From Owenia fusiformis (taxonomy: Eukaryota > Annelida > Polychaeta > Sabellida > Oweniidae): a stretch of DNA of 64,000 nucleotides. Made by a program: the position numbers and the translations under genes. Below, piece after piece: positions 1 through 8,950 of the stretch (its first letter is position 1; every line of letters starts with the position of its first letter). The notes under the pieces were generated by a model. That model was not told the origin of the DNA, did not search any database, and was given only the letters and a program-made list of their open reading frames with translations. The stretch is from the NCBI GenBank assembly GCA_903813345.2, contig CAIIXF020000007.1:22493564-22557563 (forward strand). The letters run 5' to 3'.

Positions 1-3000
1 TACACTCACTACATTCTTTTGATACATTCATATTCCACTTATTTACCAGTTTTCCGCAGGCTAAGAAATTATGTAATAGTTTAAAATTAAATTCTGATAA
101 CTTTTGGCATTCAATATCTTTTATCTTGTTTTTGTATATATTTCTAAAAGTGATTCTATCGTTCTGAATATTGAAGGATTTTGTCCAATCTGCTTCCATC
201 TTTGGTCTAATAAATTTATCTTTCAATAGGATTTTATAAAAGAACTTTGAACTTAATTTCTCAAGGTTTTCATATTTGTCATTTCTAAATAGGAAAGAGT
301 TTGAATGCCTTTTGTTAGCATATTTCATACTTTGTTTACTCTCATATTTTATATTGTGCAAAACAAGTCTAATTCTTAAAAATTCAGTCATCCAATTTTG
401 CTTATTCTTTAATCTTAACAAAACAGTTTTCTCATCAATGAGATTATTTCTCTCGTCAAAAAAGTCCTTGACATAAATAAAACCTGCATTTATCCAATTT
501 TTCATGTACAAAGTTTCTTTCCTACATAAAAACCGTTTGTTTAGCCATAAAACTTCTGTTCCAGGATGTTTATTTTTCTCTATTTCCTTACATCTATTGT
601 ATGCACAAAAGACATGTTTGTAGAACTTATAGTGATCTAAAATCTTAACATTTTCGTCAAAATTTGTTTTGTAAAAATCGTTTATTGTAAAACCAAGCTT
701 ATTTATGATAAATTCTGGAATTATTTTAACCGATGTGTTTGTTGTTTTAATACGAGGTGCCCATGCAGCTTTTAAAGCATCAATTTTACATTGAATGTCT
801 ACCAGATTAATCCCCCCATCAAGTATATTTCCAATTAAAGTATTTCGTTTTACCCAATCCTTTTTCCATAGAAAACCGAAAATAATTTTATTGATTCTTT
901 TAACAATATCATCGGGTACATCTAGAATACTTAAATTGTATACTAATTTTGAAATTCCAAGAGTGTTAATCACATGTGCTTTGCCAAAGAGGGTCAGTTT
1001 TCTTTTTTTCCATGATTCAAAGAGTTTTTCAAAATTGTTGATCTTGTTGTCCCAGTTTTTTTCTTTGCACAAAGTTTTGTCATTTCCAATAAATATTCCC
1101 AGACATTTTACAGGTTCTACTCCAAAATGAATATTTTCATATTGATGTCCATTACCTTTTAAGTTACCTAACCATATTCCCTCCGTTTTGCCCATATTTA
1201 AATTAAGTCCAGATATTTCAGAAAAATTATTTATTTCTTTAAGTGCTTCGCGAATAGATTCTTTAGTTGACAATGTGAGGGTGGTATCATCTGCATGTTG
1301 AATTACTTTTATTTCTTTTTTGTCAATTTTAATTCCTTTAATTTTGTCATTTTTTCTCAGCTTATTTGCCATTATTTCAGTACATATTATGAAAATCAAA
1401 GCAGATGCCGGACATCCCTGCCGTATACCTTTTTTTATTTTTACTTCATTAGAAATATGCCCATTGTTTTTGATTTTAAGTTTTGGATCATTATAAAGAG
1501 CTTTTATCCATTTTGTAAAATTTTTGCCAAAGTTCAGTGTTTCTAGTACCTTGAACATGAATGCCCAATTAATACTATCAAATGCCTTTTTATAATCTAA
1601 ACACAAAAGCAATGCATCTATATTTTCATAGTTAGAGTAATCAATTAGATCTAACAAAAGTCTGGCGTTATTTCCTATATATCTGCCTTTTATGTATGAG
1701 GATTGGTCTTTATGAACAAGTTTAGGTAAAACACTATGTAGTCTATTCGCCAAAGTAAAAGTCAAAATCTTATAATCGTAATTGCTTAAGCTTATTGGTC
1801 GATAATTGTCCAAAAATTCCCTATTGCCCTTTTTGAAAATAAGAGATAAAATTGAAATTTTCTGTGATTCACTTAATTCACCAAATTCAAAAACTTCATT
1901 TATCATTGCTAAATAGTTATCTTCTAAGTAATGCCAAAAGGTTTTGTAAAATTCTGGTATCAGCCCATCAGTACCAGGGCTTTTTCCATCTTTTAAATTT
2001 TGAACTACTTTCTGAAGTTCATTTTTTGAAATTTCTGCTTCAAAATAGTCTTTTTCTTTTTGATCTAAAGTGTAATCTAATTTGACCTCTTTCAAGTAAT
2101 CATTTATCTTGTTTTCGTCAATCTCATCATCATTATAGAGACTACTATAGAATAATTCTGCTTGTTCTAAGATTTCTTCATCTTTATAAAATGTACCATG
2201 TTTATTAGTTATTTTTCTAATGACATTTTCAGATTGTCTTTTAGATTCTAATCCCAGAAAATATTTAGTGTTTTTTTCTCCTTGTTCAATAAATCTCGAT
2301 TTTGATCTGATAAAATGCCCATATATTTCTTTTTCATATAGCATATTCAATTGTGATTCTAACTCAATTTTTGTTATTTCAGCTTTTTTACGCACTTTTT
2401 CACTTTTGCAAATTTCAATATATTCATTGATATCATCAAGTTCTTTCTGCGTTTTAATTAAAAGATTTCTTTTTTTCTTTGCTAAATTAACAGCAAAACC
2501 AACAGATATTTTCTTAATTTTAGATTTAAGGATTTCCCAAAGTACTCTTTTAGATTTAATATATGAATATTGGTTATTTACCCATGTAATACATTGTTGA
2601 ATTTTCTTTTGAAAGTTCTCATCTTTTAGATGTTCCCCATTTAACTTCCAATACCCCTTCCCTCTTTTATTCATTGTTAAAACAACATCAATTAAAATAG
2701 CCTTGTGGTCCCTATCGAGCGCTTGCATTAAGTATACCTTTTTCATATCCCACATAGGATTCTTTGATACAAAAATATAGTCTATTCTGCTCATGGATCT
2801 TGTATGTTTATCAAAAAAAGTAAATCCATCTTTCTCACCTTTTAGTATTCTCCATGTATCTTTTAATTCAAAATTCGCAATAATGTTTTTCAATGCAGAT
2901 TGACTTTTATCGGTATACTGCTTCACTTTGGTTTTCCTGTCTTTATCAGATATAATACAGTTAAAATCTCCAGTCAAAAACATATTATTTACATTTTTTG

Positions 3001-3415
3001 CATGGTCATATATCCAATCATTCAAGCCTTCAAAAAAATTATCTCTATCATTAACATTATTTGGTGCATATATATTTACAACTGTTACATCTACTCCATT
3101 GATTTTACAATTAATTAAAATCTTCCTACCTAAATTATCTGTAATAATATTATATATCTCATAATCTATAGTCTTAGAGAATAGTAAAGATACTCCTCTA
3201 GAGTGTGATGAATCTGTTAAACAATGATATCCATCGAAATCAAAATTTCTACATGTTTCATCAATTTTTGATTGTCCTTTAATTGTACAAAATGTTTCTT
3301 GTAATGCCACAATACTAGGTTTCTGATTTTTAAGCCATAAAAGTATCTTGTTACGTTTTCTCATGTCATTTAGACCTCTTACATTGAGGCTCAGTAATCG
3401 TATTTTACCATTCAT
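1..3415 (-). CDS. LINE ORF2: endonuclease-reverse transcriptase (partial at left edge)
   Basis: Nicks target DNA and reverse-transcribes the element's RNA. I read this frame codon by codon from the ATG at 3415 to base 2 and found no stop in 1138 codons. Endonuclease residues in order: Asn11 (SLNVRG), Glu40 (LQET), Tyr116 (IYAPN), Asp150/Asn152 (GDFN), Asp212 (RIDYIF), Asp236-His237. The RT region shows LDYKKAFDS, then RQGCPASA at residues 665-672 and the catalytic box as HADD at 707-710 (His where Tyr or Phe is usual). The last residues in the window include a Cys-x2-Cys that may begin a C-terminal zinc motif. The start was chosen because a TGA lies directly upstream in frame (3416-3418) and the two nearby ATGs in other frames stop at once. 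The open frame points to a young copy. Confidence 0.93.
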   Translation of the reverse strand, partial: MNGKIRLLSLNVRGLNDMRKRNKILLWLKNQKPSIVALQETFCTIKGQSKIDETCRNFDFDGYHCLTDSSHSRGVSLLFSKTIDYEIYNIITDNLGRKILINCKINGVDVTVVNIYAPNNVNDRDNFFEGLNDWIYDHAKNVNNMFLTGDFNCIISDKDRKTKVKQYTDKSQSALKNIIANFELKDTWRILKGEKDGFTFFDKHTRSMSRIDYIFVSKNPMWDMKKVYLMQALDRDHKAILIDVVLTMNKRGKGYWKLNGEHLKDENFQKKIQQCITWVNNQYSYIKSKRVLWEILKSKIKKISVGFAVNLAKKKRNLLIKTQKELDDINEYIEICKSEKVRKKAEITKIELESQLNMLYEKEIYGHFIRSKSRFIEQGEKNTKYFLGLESKRQSENVIRKITNKHGTFYKDEEILEQAELFYSSLYNDDEIDENKINDYLKEVKLDYTLDQKEKDYFEAEISKNELQKVVQNLKDGKSPGTDGLIPEFYKTFWHYLEDNYLAMINEVFEFGELSESQKISILSLIFKKGNREFLDNYRPISLSNYDYKILTFTLANRLHSVLPKLVHKDQSSYIKGRYIGNNARLLLDLIDYSNYENIDALLLCLDYKKAFDSINWAFMFKVLETLNFGKNFTKWIKALYNDPKLKIKNNGHISNEVKIKKGIRQGCPASALIFIICTEIMANKLRKNDKIKGIKIDKKEIKVIQHADDTTLTLSTKESIREALKEINNFSEISGLNLNMGKTEGIWLGNLKGNGHQYENIHFGVEPVKCLGIFIGNDKTLCKEKNWDNKINNFEKLFESWKKRKLTLFGKAHVINTLGISKLVYNLSILDVPDDIVKRINKIIFGFLWKKDWVKRNTLIGNILDGGINLVDIQCKIDALKAAWAPRIKTTNTSVKIIPEFIINKLGFTINDFYKTNFDENVKILDHYKFYKHVFCAYNRCKEIEKNKHPGTEVLWLNKRFLCRKETLYMKNWINAGFIYVKDFFDERNNLIDEKTVLLRLKNKQNWMTEFLRIRLVLHNIKYESKQSMKYANKRHSNSFLFRNDKYENLEKLSSKFFYKILLKDKFIRPKMEADWTKSFNIQNDRITFRNIYKNKIKDIECQKLSEFNFKLLHNFLACGKLVNKWNMNVSKECSEC

Positions 3416-4698
3416 TCATTAAATAAAAAACTATTAAAACAAATATGTACATGAAATAGTCAAAACATATTCAGTGACTGTGTTCATTCATTTTCTTCCA
3501 CAATGTTACTATATAGTGCCTTCTTTGGTTCATTTTCAATTGTTCCTGGCGTTGATCCATCAGAACCTCTAGTTTTCCTCTTGTTCCTTGGAGTTGCCAC
3601 TGAGTTGATGTGGTTAGCTACCTTATTATATCCATGTGGACTAAGGTGCACCCCTTTCACATCATTTTCTTTAAAGTCACTTTTGGATGTTTTTCCTTGG
3701 TTGCTTAGCAGCATTGCATCGTTATTTACAAACACAAGGAAATCTTCTCGTCTACACATCATATTCAACTGCTTATTCATAGTATCAATCTTTCCTTGTA
3801 TCTTTTTATCATATGGGTGTACAGGGGTTATGCTGCTAATGACAATTGAAGCCTGGGGGTGTTGTAAGTGTAGTGACTTGACACAAGATTCATATTTCAC
3901 AAGACATGACTCAACCCTCTCATTATCATATACCAGGTTTTTTGTTCCTGCTTGTATTATGATCTTTTCTAGGCACTGATTATCGATTTTGTCTCTTTTC
4001 ATTAGAATATCTATATCTTCGATTCCAGCACCACTTTTGGTTTTCTCACTGACACCTTCTCTTTTCATTGAAGTATATATACCCTTTGCTATAGAGCAAC
4101 CAGTTATTATTGTATCTATTTGTGGGCTGTCACTTGACTTAATGCTTTTATCACTCGCTTTGGTATTTTTCTGCTCATCTTCTGTCATGATTGTTTTTGA
4201 GGCATTCAAAGGTGCAGGACAGTCATTCCCTCGGTGACCTTGACCTTTGCATTTGTGACAGACTGGTTCTAAGGTGCACGTCTTGGCAAAATGCCCAGGC
4301 TGCTGACAGTTAAAACATACTGGTTTTCTACGCTTGTCACATCTATAGTCCGGATGTCCGACCTCGTTACAAATTCCACATGGTTGTCCTCTGTAGCTGA
4401 GTCGACCCATGAAACCAGCAATAGTTGGATTGTTAGGAATTGGTCTCATGATCTCAGTCACATGAATAAAACGCACTCCATCTTTTATTCGAGTCCTTTC
4501 ACCACTGGTATTTTTAACATATCCATGATAGATATTTCCTGTCACCTTGGCAAATTGCGCTATATATGCATTTATCACTTCATCATTCACTTGTATAGGA
4601 ATATCTCTAAGTGTTATTTTCATGTTATCATTTTCATCTTCTAAAAGTTCTACGTAAAGTCCATTTATATGTATTCCAAATTTCTTTGCTTGAGATTT
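1..4698 (-). mobile_element. Non-LTR (LINE) retrotransposon, 3' end beyond the window
   Basis: Two-ORF LINE on the minus strand: ORF1 with zinc knuckles upstream of ORF2 with APE-type endonuclease and reverse transcriptase, separated by 68 bases. The right boundary is placed near 4698, where the protein changes from Polinton-like to LINE ORF1-like; this is inferred from protein resemblance, not from a target-site duplication. The 3' end lies left of base 1. The reverse-transcriptase pattern resembles the L1/Tx1 side of the LINE tree; this clade call is tentative. The insertion appears 5'-truncated within ORF1. Confidence 0.85.
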
Positions 4699-4914
4699 TG
4701 CAGATAATAACCTAACAAAGTTTTTATTCCGTTGGAGAGTTTTCTTGGAATGAGAAGTAATTGGTAAGGTTCCGTGTAAAATATTCAATGCTAGTTCACT
4801 CAAAGCTTTAAGCTGATTGTCACTGATCGTAGAAAGAAGTGCTCGTCGTTGAGATCTTTGTGATGACTCTAGTAATATCAAAAATGAAATGTTATCCGTA
4901 ACTGATTTACTCAT
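3484..4914 (-). CDS. Chimeric ORF: Polinton small protein N-terminus fused to LINE ORF1
   Basis: 476 residues. Residues ~1-72 resemble, from my knowledge of the family, the short Polinton protein rich in Leu/Lys helices (LALNILHGTLPIT at 41-53, then a basic stretch). From ~73 on the protein is LINE ORF1: an RRM-like RNA-binding part (~80-170), three CCHC zinc knuckles (C179-C182-H187-C192; C200-C203-H208-C213; C219-C222-H227-C232) and an SGNH-hydrolase-like domain (~268-437; GCS at 272-274, GTKN at 323-326, HLSPHG at 423-428). The usual DxxH of block V has Lys420 at the Asp position, so esterase activity is doubtful. ORF2 starts 68 bases downstream. The start codon, and presumably the promoter, belong to the Polinton gene. 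Whether the fusion is expressed is unknown. A LINE family that always carries this N-terminus is the alternative. Confidence 0.75.
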   Translation of the reverse strand: MSKSVTDNISFLILLESSQRSQRRALLSTISDNQLKALSELALNILHGTLPITSHSKKTLQRNKNFVRLLSAKSQAKKFGIHINGLYVELLEDENDNMKITLRDIPIQVNDEVINAYIAQFAKVTGNIYHGYVKNTSGERTRIKDGVRFIHVTEIMRPIPNNPTIAGFMGRLSYRGQPCGICNEVGHPDYRCDKRRKPVCFNCQQPGHFAKTCTLEPVCHKCKGQGHRGNDCPAPLNASKTIMTEDEQKNTKASDKSIKSSDSPQIDTIITGCSIAKGIYTSMKREGVSEKTKSGAGIEDIDILMKRDKIDNQCLEKIIIQAGTKNLVYDNERVESCLVKYESCVKSLHLQHPQASIVISSITPVHPYDKKIQGKIDTMNKQLNMMCRREDFLVFVNNDAMLLSNQGKTSKSDFKENDVKGVHLSPHGYNKVANHINSVATPRNKRKTRGSDGSTPGTIENEPKKALYSNIVEENE

Positions 4915-5142
4915 CTCTGTGTTACTGAATTAATTTATTGTGTATATCCATGTAGCTTCATCAGGAAATATATTGGTTCTGAAAAATCAAAAGAAATCTC
5001 GAGCTTTTATATGATCTTTTATCTCTTTGTCAAAACGCTAAAGCATTTACTGTGAATATCAAAATAATCATAGCACTCTGTGTTTTATATGACTATAGTT
5101 GATAAAAACATTACGCACACGATATATCAGGGTAGGGTGATT
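4915..5142. other. Spacer between ATPase and chimeric ORF
   Basis: 228 AT-rich bases between the ATPase stop and the chimeric start codon on the minus strand. It should contain the promoter and 5' leader of the fusion transcript if one exists. I see no clear TATA box or other motif. Confidence 0.4.
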
Positions 5143-5835
5143 TTACCTTAATCTCAGCTTTTCAATTGATTGAGGGTGTAAATCTATCAGAATGTAGCCA
5201 TATCGTCTTGATAAGACCGCGTCTTTGTATACTTTCATAAATGATTTGCTATCACCAGCGAATAATTGTCTACTTAAACAAGCGATTTGGTCTGTGCCTC
5301 TCATATTTCTGAATAGGATTATGTATTGCGAATTTAAACTAAATTGTCTCCATACTCCTGTTCTCATAAATATATTTTGCGTGATGACGATTAAGGAAAC
5401 ACCTCCGTGATGACAGCCCACTGTTGCCATCTGCTCCAGGTCACGACTCGATGAGGTTTGAACTGCTAGATCATCCAAAACATACAGAATGTGATTGTCT
5501 TTGTGGCTCATCATTTCGTCCCATTTCGGCATTCCCTGGATAAACTCAATGTCAACGTCCTTAGACGATCGCTCAATATCACCGTAAATATCCTGCCATA
5601 TTGCATAGCAAAATATCACCTTGCTCGGAATTGTAGGAGCATACATATTTCTTAAATTCTTCAAAATTTTCATGACGAAAAATGACTTTCCAGAGTTTGA
5701 TGGACCAGCCACAATTATGGTGGAACACGATCTAAATTTATTCTCATCCATTTGGGGTTGTCTTGGAATAATAAAAGCATTGCAAAATGAACAAGTATTT
5801 ATTGAAAATCTTTCAATTGTCTTTCGTTTAACCAA
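5143..5835 (-). CDS. Polinton genome-packaging ATPase (FtsK/HerA-A32 type)
   Basis: 230-residue P-loop ATPase expected to drive DNA into the capsid. Walker A is GPSNSGKS (44-51) after a hydrophobic strand. Walker B is ILYVLDDL (116-123) with acidic pair Asp121-Asp122. The ITQNIF segment (151-156) fits the sensor strand. Length is normal for Polinton ATPases. The ATG at 5835 gives a 37-base overlap with the integrase 3' end. Met29 (5751) would avoid the overlap and still leave 15 residues before Walker A, so the start is uncertain. Cys15 and Cys18 of the extension look like half a zinc site, weakly favouring the longer form. No frameshift or stop. Confidence 0.9.
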   Translation of the reverse strand: MVKRKTIERFSINTCSFCNAFIIPRQPQMDENKFRSCSTIIVAGPSNSGKSFFVMKILKNLRNMYAPTIPSKVIFCYAIWQDIYGDIERSSKDVDIEFIQGMPKWDEMMSHKDNHILYVLDDLAVQTSSSRDLEQMATVGCHHGGVSLIVITQNIFMRTGVWRQFSLNSQYIILFRNMRGTDQIACLSRQLFAGDSKSFMKVYKDAVLSRRYGYILIDLHPQSIEKLRLR

Positions 5836-7049
5836 CTATCAAATTTACTCGAGTAATTAAGCCAACGTACAAGCACTTGCTTGCGACCCTTAAATTGCCT
5901 TCTACGCAAGATCTTTTCTATTCTAAAAAGTTGATTCCTCTCAACGTTTGCAGCAAGCAGCTGCGATTCGTAAAAGGCACCTTTGATTATTTCACCATTA
6001 AGATCTGTCAGCCCATAGGTTGGTGGTTCAGTCAAGTTCACTGATTTTATTATGAATAACTCTTGACTCCAGGACATCAGGTAGCCTGGAGTATAATCAG
6101 CACTCTTATCCAATGAAATTCGCACAGTTTGATTTTCCTTGAATTTTGGTGTAAATTCAAAAGCTCGTTTCGGGAATGAGCCGTAATAGAGTTTATACCA
6201 AACTTTATCTTGATTGGATATGTTCACCTCAGAAGGAGCCATGCCGATTGATTCCATGTATGAGGAGTTGATGGACTTAACAATATCTGGAAGACTGTTT
6301 AGATACTTGAAGGTGTTGTTAGCGTACATGTAACGCACCAGTCGTTCCTTCAATCGTTTAATTCCGTTTTCCGCAATCGATGCCTTCATGTTCCCAAACG
6401 CTAAGATATGATCAATTTTTTCACGTTTCAAATAGTCCTTGACGGATTTATTTACGAATTCTCCGCCCTGAAACAGAATCATTGTCTAGGTTAGAATACT
6501 GTAGAATATTAATACAATTGCAATATGAGATGCACTGATATGTTAATTCTTTTTTCCCTCGACAACAGTGAACTATCATACCTGGTCACTTCTTATCTGT
6601 AGCGGGGTAGGCATATCCTTTTTTAACGATTCAAGTGCCTTGACAACCTCTCCACCTCTTTTCGATGTTAAGGGATGCACCCACATATATCGGGAAAGCG
6701 CGCTAACAATCACTAATAAATAGCTTATATTTGAATTATACTTTGAATATGTTTTTAAATCGGCTAAATCAACATCGTACATTTGATACATGGATGAAAC
6801 TATAATTTTGCGTCGTTTCTTAATTTTCTTAGGTTTTCTAAACAATGCATAAGACTCTTGATTGTTAATCCAGCTCTTGACTTGTGCTTGAGTGATACCC
6901 AATGTCCTAACTTGTCTCCACAGACGAATTGGACTCGAAAATGAGCCTGGTGTACCTAGTGTGTAATAGGCAGATTTTAGAGCTCTTTTCATGGAATTTG
7001 ATATTTCTTTTTTCTCAGTTATTCTTTTCTTTTTAATACCCTTCGTCAT
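5799..7049 (-). CDS. Polinton retrovirus-like integrase with chromodomain (two exons)
   Basis: Coding exons 7049-6582 and 6467-5799, joined in phase 0 (378 residues). Exon 1 has a basic N-terminus, a helix-turn-helix-like region (~30-70), and catalytic Asp94 (YDVDLADL) and Asp155 (IRSDQ). Exon 2 opens with GGEF and carries the catalytic Glu (residue 189 by my count, in SIAENG), then a C-terminal chromodomain (FRIEKIL to the end, with VRWLNYS). The integrase joins element ends to host DNA; the chromodomain may steer it to marked chromatin. No complete HHCC zinc motif is visible at the N-terminus. The last 37 bases overlap the ATPase frame. Without splicing, exon 1 stops two codons after Asp155. 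Confidence 0.9.
6468..6581 (-). other. Spliceosomal intron in the integrase gene (114 nt)
   Basis: On the minus strand the exon ends CAG and the intron begins GTATGA at 6581. The acceptor is TTTCAG, ending at 6468. The intron is phase 0 and falls directly after the codon that follows the second catalytic Asp. Both flanking frames are open and removal restores the integrase core. Confidence 0.85.
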
Positions 7050-7124
7050 AGTAAGGTTGTAACTTCAATAAGTGAACAGAATAATTGTTTTATGTGTTTA
7101 TATTTATTAAAATTAAAAGTTCAC
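7050..7124. other. Spacer between protease and integrase
   Basis: 75 AT-rich bases between the protease stop (7125) and the integrase ATG (7049), enough for a short promoter or 5' leader. No motif recognised. Confidence 0.35.
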
Positions 7125-7616
7125 TTATACAATTGTTGATGGGAGGGTGAGCATAATATCATTGTACTTTACTTTTAGAAAATACTTGACAAACTCGTCA
7201 TTTTCTCTAAGATTGCGCTGTGAAAATGAATTGACAATACATCTCATGCTAGTTTTCCTACATCGTTTATTTAAATAATATACACAGTGATGACCACACG
7301 TTGTGTCTAGTCCTTGAACTCTAGTGTTGTTGTATAAAAAATGCGTACTATTGTTCACAAGAATATCTTGAAATATAGAATTATAATAGTCAGGCGAATG
7401 TCCCATGGAATCATAAAACTCTGCTGGTGCGTTATCATAAAATGCAAAAGCGCACCAATGCTCTCCAACCATCGAACTATCCTGTGTGTTAACAATGAAA
7501 TAGGATGGTCTTTTTGTAACTTTTGCAGGTAGCTCATCCAGTGCGTATACACCGTGAGTTTTTAAGCGCAGACAAGCGTCCGAGTTCATGATTCGCTCCA
7601 ATTGATACGTATTCAT
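7125..7616 (-). CDS. Polinton maturation cysteine protease (adenain/Ulp1 fold)
   Basis: 163 residues, the usual size. Catalytic residues appear in adenain order: His53 (GEHWCAF), Asp69 (EFYDSMG), Gln101 (oxyanion hole) and Cys107 (TTCGHHC). Expected to process capsid and core precursors during particle maturation. The ATG overlaps the major-capsid stop as TAATG (7618-7614), an arrangement that would permit stop-restart translation of one mRNA. The frame is intact. Confidence 0.9.
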   Translation of the reverse strand: MNTYQLERIMNSDACLRLKTHGVYALDELPAKVTKRPSYFIVNTQDSSMVGEHWCAFAFYDNAPAEFYDSMGHSPDYYNSIFQDILVNNSTHFLYNNTRVQGLDTTCGHHCVYYLNKRCRKTSMRCIVNSFSQRNLRENDEFVKYFLKVKYNDIMLTLPSTIV

Positions 7617-8950
7617 TATGTAACTGTAACACCGCGAAAGCGGTCAATCTCCAGTATTCGATGGAATGTACCCAAAACAATAACGCACACCGGTTCTTGT
7701 AGGGCAGTCTCAAAGCGTCCTTCAAGTTTCAGTTGCCCTCCTTTAAGTAACGGGAACACAGTTTTATTTTCGTCTGCCGCATTCAACTGGAAACGAAATA
7801 TCGAAAATCCTGATTTGAAATCATCCGCCTCGATATCAGTATTGTTGTCGTGATTTGGTAATGATGTTTCAAAGAGTCTCAAATATGCCGACAGATATTG
7901 TTCACTCTCAATTAGATCGCTGGAAAATTTTAATGTGAGTGGTTTCGAAGGTACATCTTGAGAATCCACCTGAGTTGTTAGACTGGATAGGTTGAAGTGA
8001 TCCATGTACAGCGGATTTGTGTCATATGTACCAGCATAGGCGCGGGCTGATACGAAAAAAGCAGTGAGGCAAGAGGGTATACGTCCTTGAAATATGTTAT
8101 CCCAAGAAAAGTTAAAGTTGCCTGTTGCTAGGCTTTTCACTTTGACTTCCACATCCTGGTAAGGATATATAGCAGGCGTTCGAAGCATCACCTCGTTGTG
8201 CGCTTTAATAACAGCGGGATTAACTTCTACCATGCAAGCCTCGAAGTAAGCATCTGTTACAATTAACCGCCATTTTTGTGGATCATCGGAAACTAAACAA
8301 AATTCACTGCTATTTGGCCATAATTTTATTTTAACTTCAACTCCATTGAGAAGCAGGCGATCCGATTGAAGAAAACTTTCATATATCGGTCCAGTTAGTT
8401 CTACTTCTCGGCTGTTCCTATAATCCATATATCGCATTAATAGTCCTGTGTTCCCTCCTGTCCAAACATTATTTGTAGCGGGAAACATGTCATCTTTTCT
8501 ATAACCCTGCGCTTGCATCCATGACTTTTTATCCGCCGAAGAAAAGTTTTGTAGTACGTGCAGATAAGCTTTGTACGCAAAATCAGGCGTGGCCTCTGTA
8601 ATGGATTTTTGTTGAACTTGAATGTCAATACGATTCCATAATGTTTGTAAAAGCAAGTTAATAGGACCGCATTTTTTAGGTCCCTGTATGTCAATGGGAT
8701 CCCAATTCATAGTATCACCATTAGCCTGAACTATTTTTACTTTGACATGCAGGCGAGATCGTTTTAAACTCAAATAGTCCATACCATTGTTTGGTATATT
8801 AAATTCCACACAACTACCATGGGTGAGGCTCGAAGTTGGTCGATATTCCACCCATTTAAATCGAGAAATACTTGTATCAGTTAATGGGATGTTAAAAAGC
8901 ATTAGTTCTGTGGATGACGATTCATCACTTCCTACCAGCTTTTCCGCCAT
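7616..8950 (-). CDS. Polinton major capsid protein (double jelly-roll)
   Basis: 444 residues. Recognised by overall pattern and position: an N-terminal segment ending in a GSCVEFNIP strand, LKRSRLHVKVKI (~63-74), then the conserved NLLLQTLWNRIDIQVQ region (~98-113) and AYKAYLHVL (~125-133), which mark the first jelly roll. Forms the trimeric capsomers of the predicted icosahedral particle. It sits between the basic-protein gene (26-base overlap upstream) and the protease (TAATG overlap downstream). The intact frame implies recent selection or recent arrival. Structure prediction would settle the double jelly-roll fold. Confidence 0.85.
   Translation of the reverse strand: MAEKLVGSDESSSTELMLFNIPLTDTSISRFKWVEYRPTSSLTHGSCVEFNIPNNGMDYLSLKRSRLHVKVKIVQANGDTMNWDPIDIQGPKKCGPINLLLQTLWNRIDIQVQQKSITEATPDFAYKAYLHVLQNFSSADKKSWMQAQGYRKDDMFPATNNVWTGGNTGLLMRYMDYRNSREVELTGPIYESFLQSDRLLLNGVEVKIKLWPNSSEFCLVSDDPQKWRLIVTDAYFEACMVEVNPAVIKAHNEVMLRTPAIYPYQDVEVKVKSLATGNFNFSWDNIFQGRIPSCLTAFFVSARAYAGTYDTNPLYMDHFNLSSLTTQVDSQDVPSKPLTLKFSSDLIESEQYLSAYLRLFETSLPNHDNNTDIEADDFKSGFSIFRFQLNAADENKTVFPLLKGGQLKLEGRFETALQEPVCVIVLGTFHRILEIDRFRGVTVT

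Noticed and set aside
276-3164. Plus-strand frames of 60-126 codons
   Set aside because: Antisense shadows of the intact minus-strand LINE ORF2.
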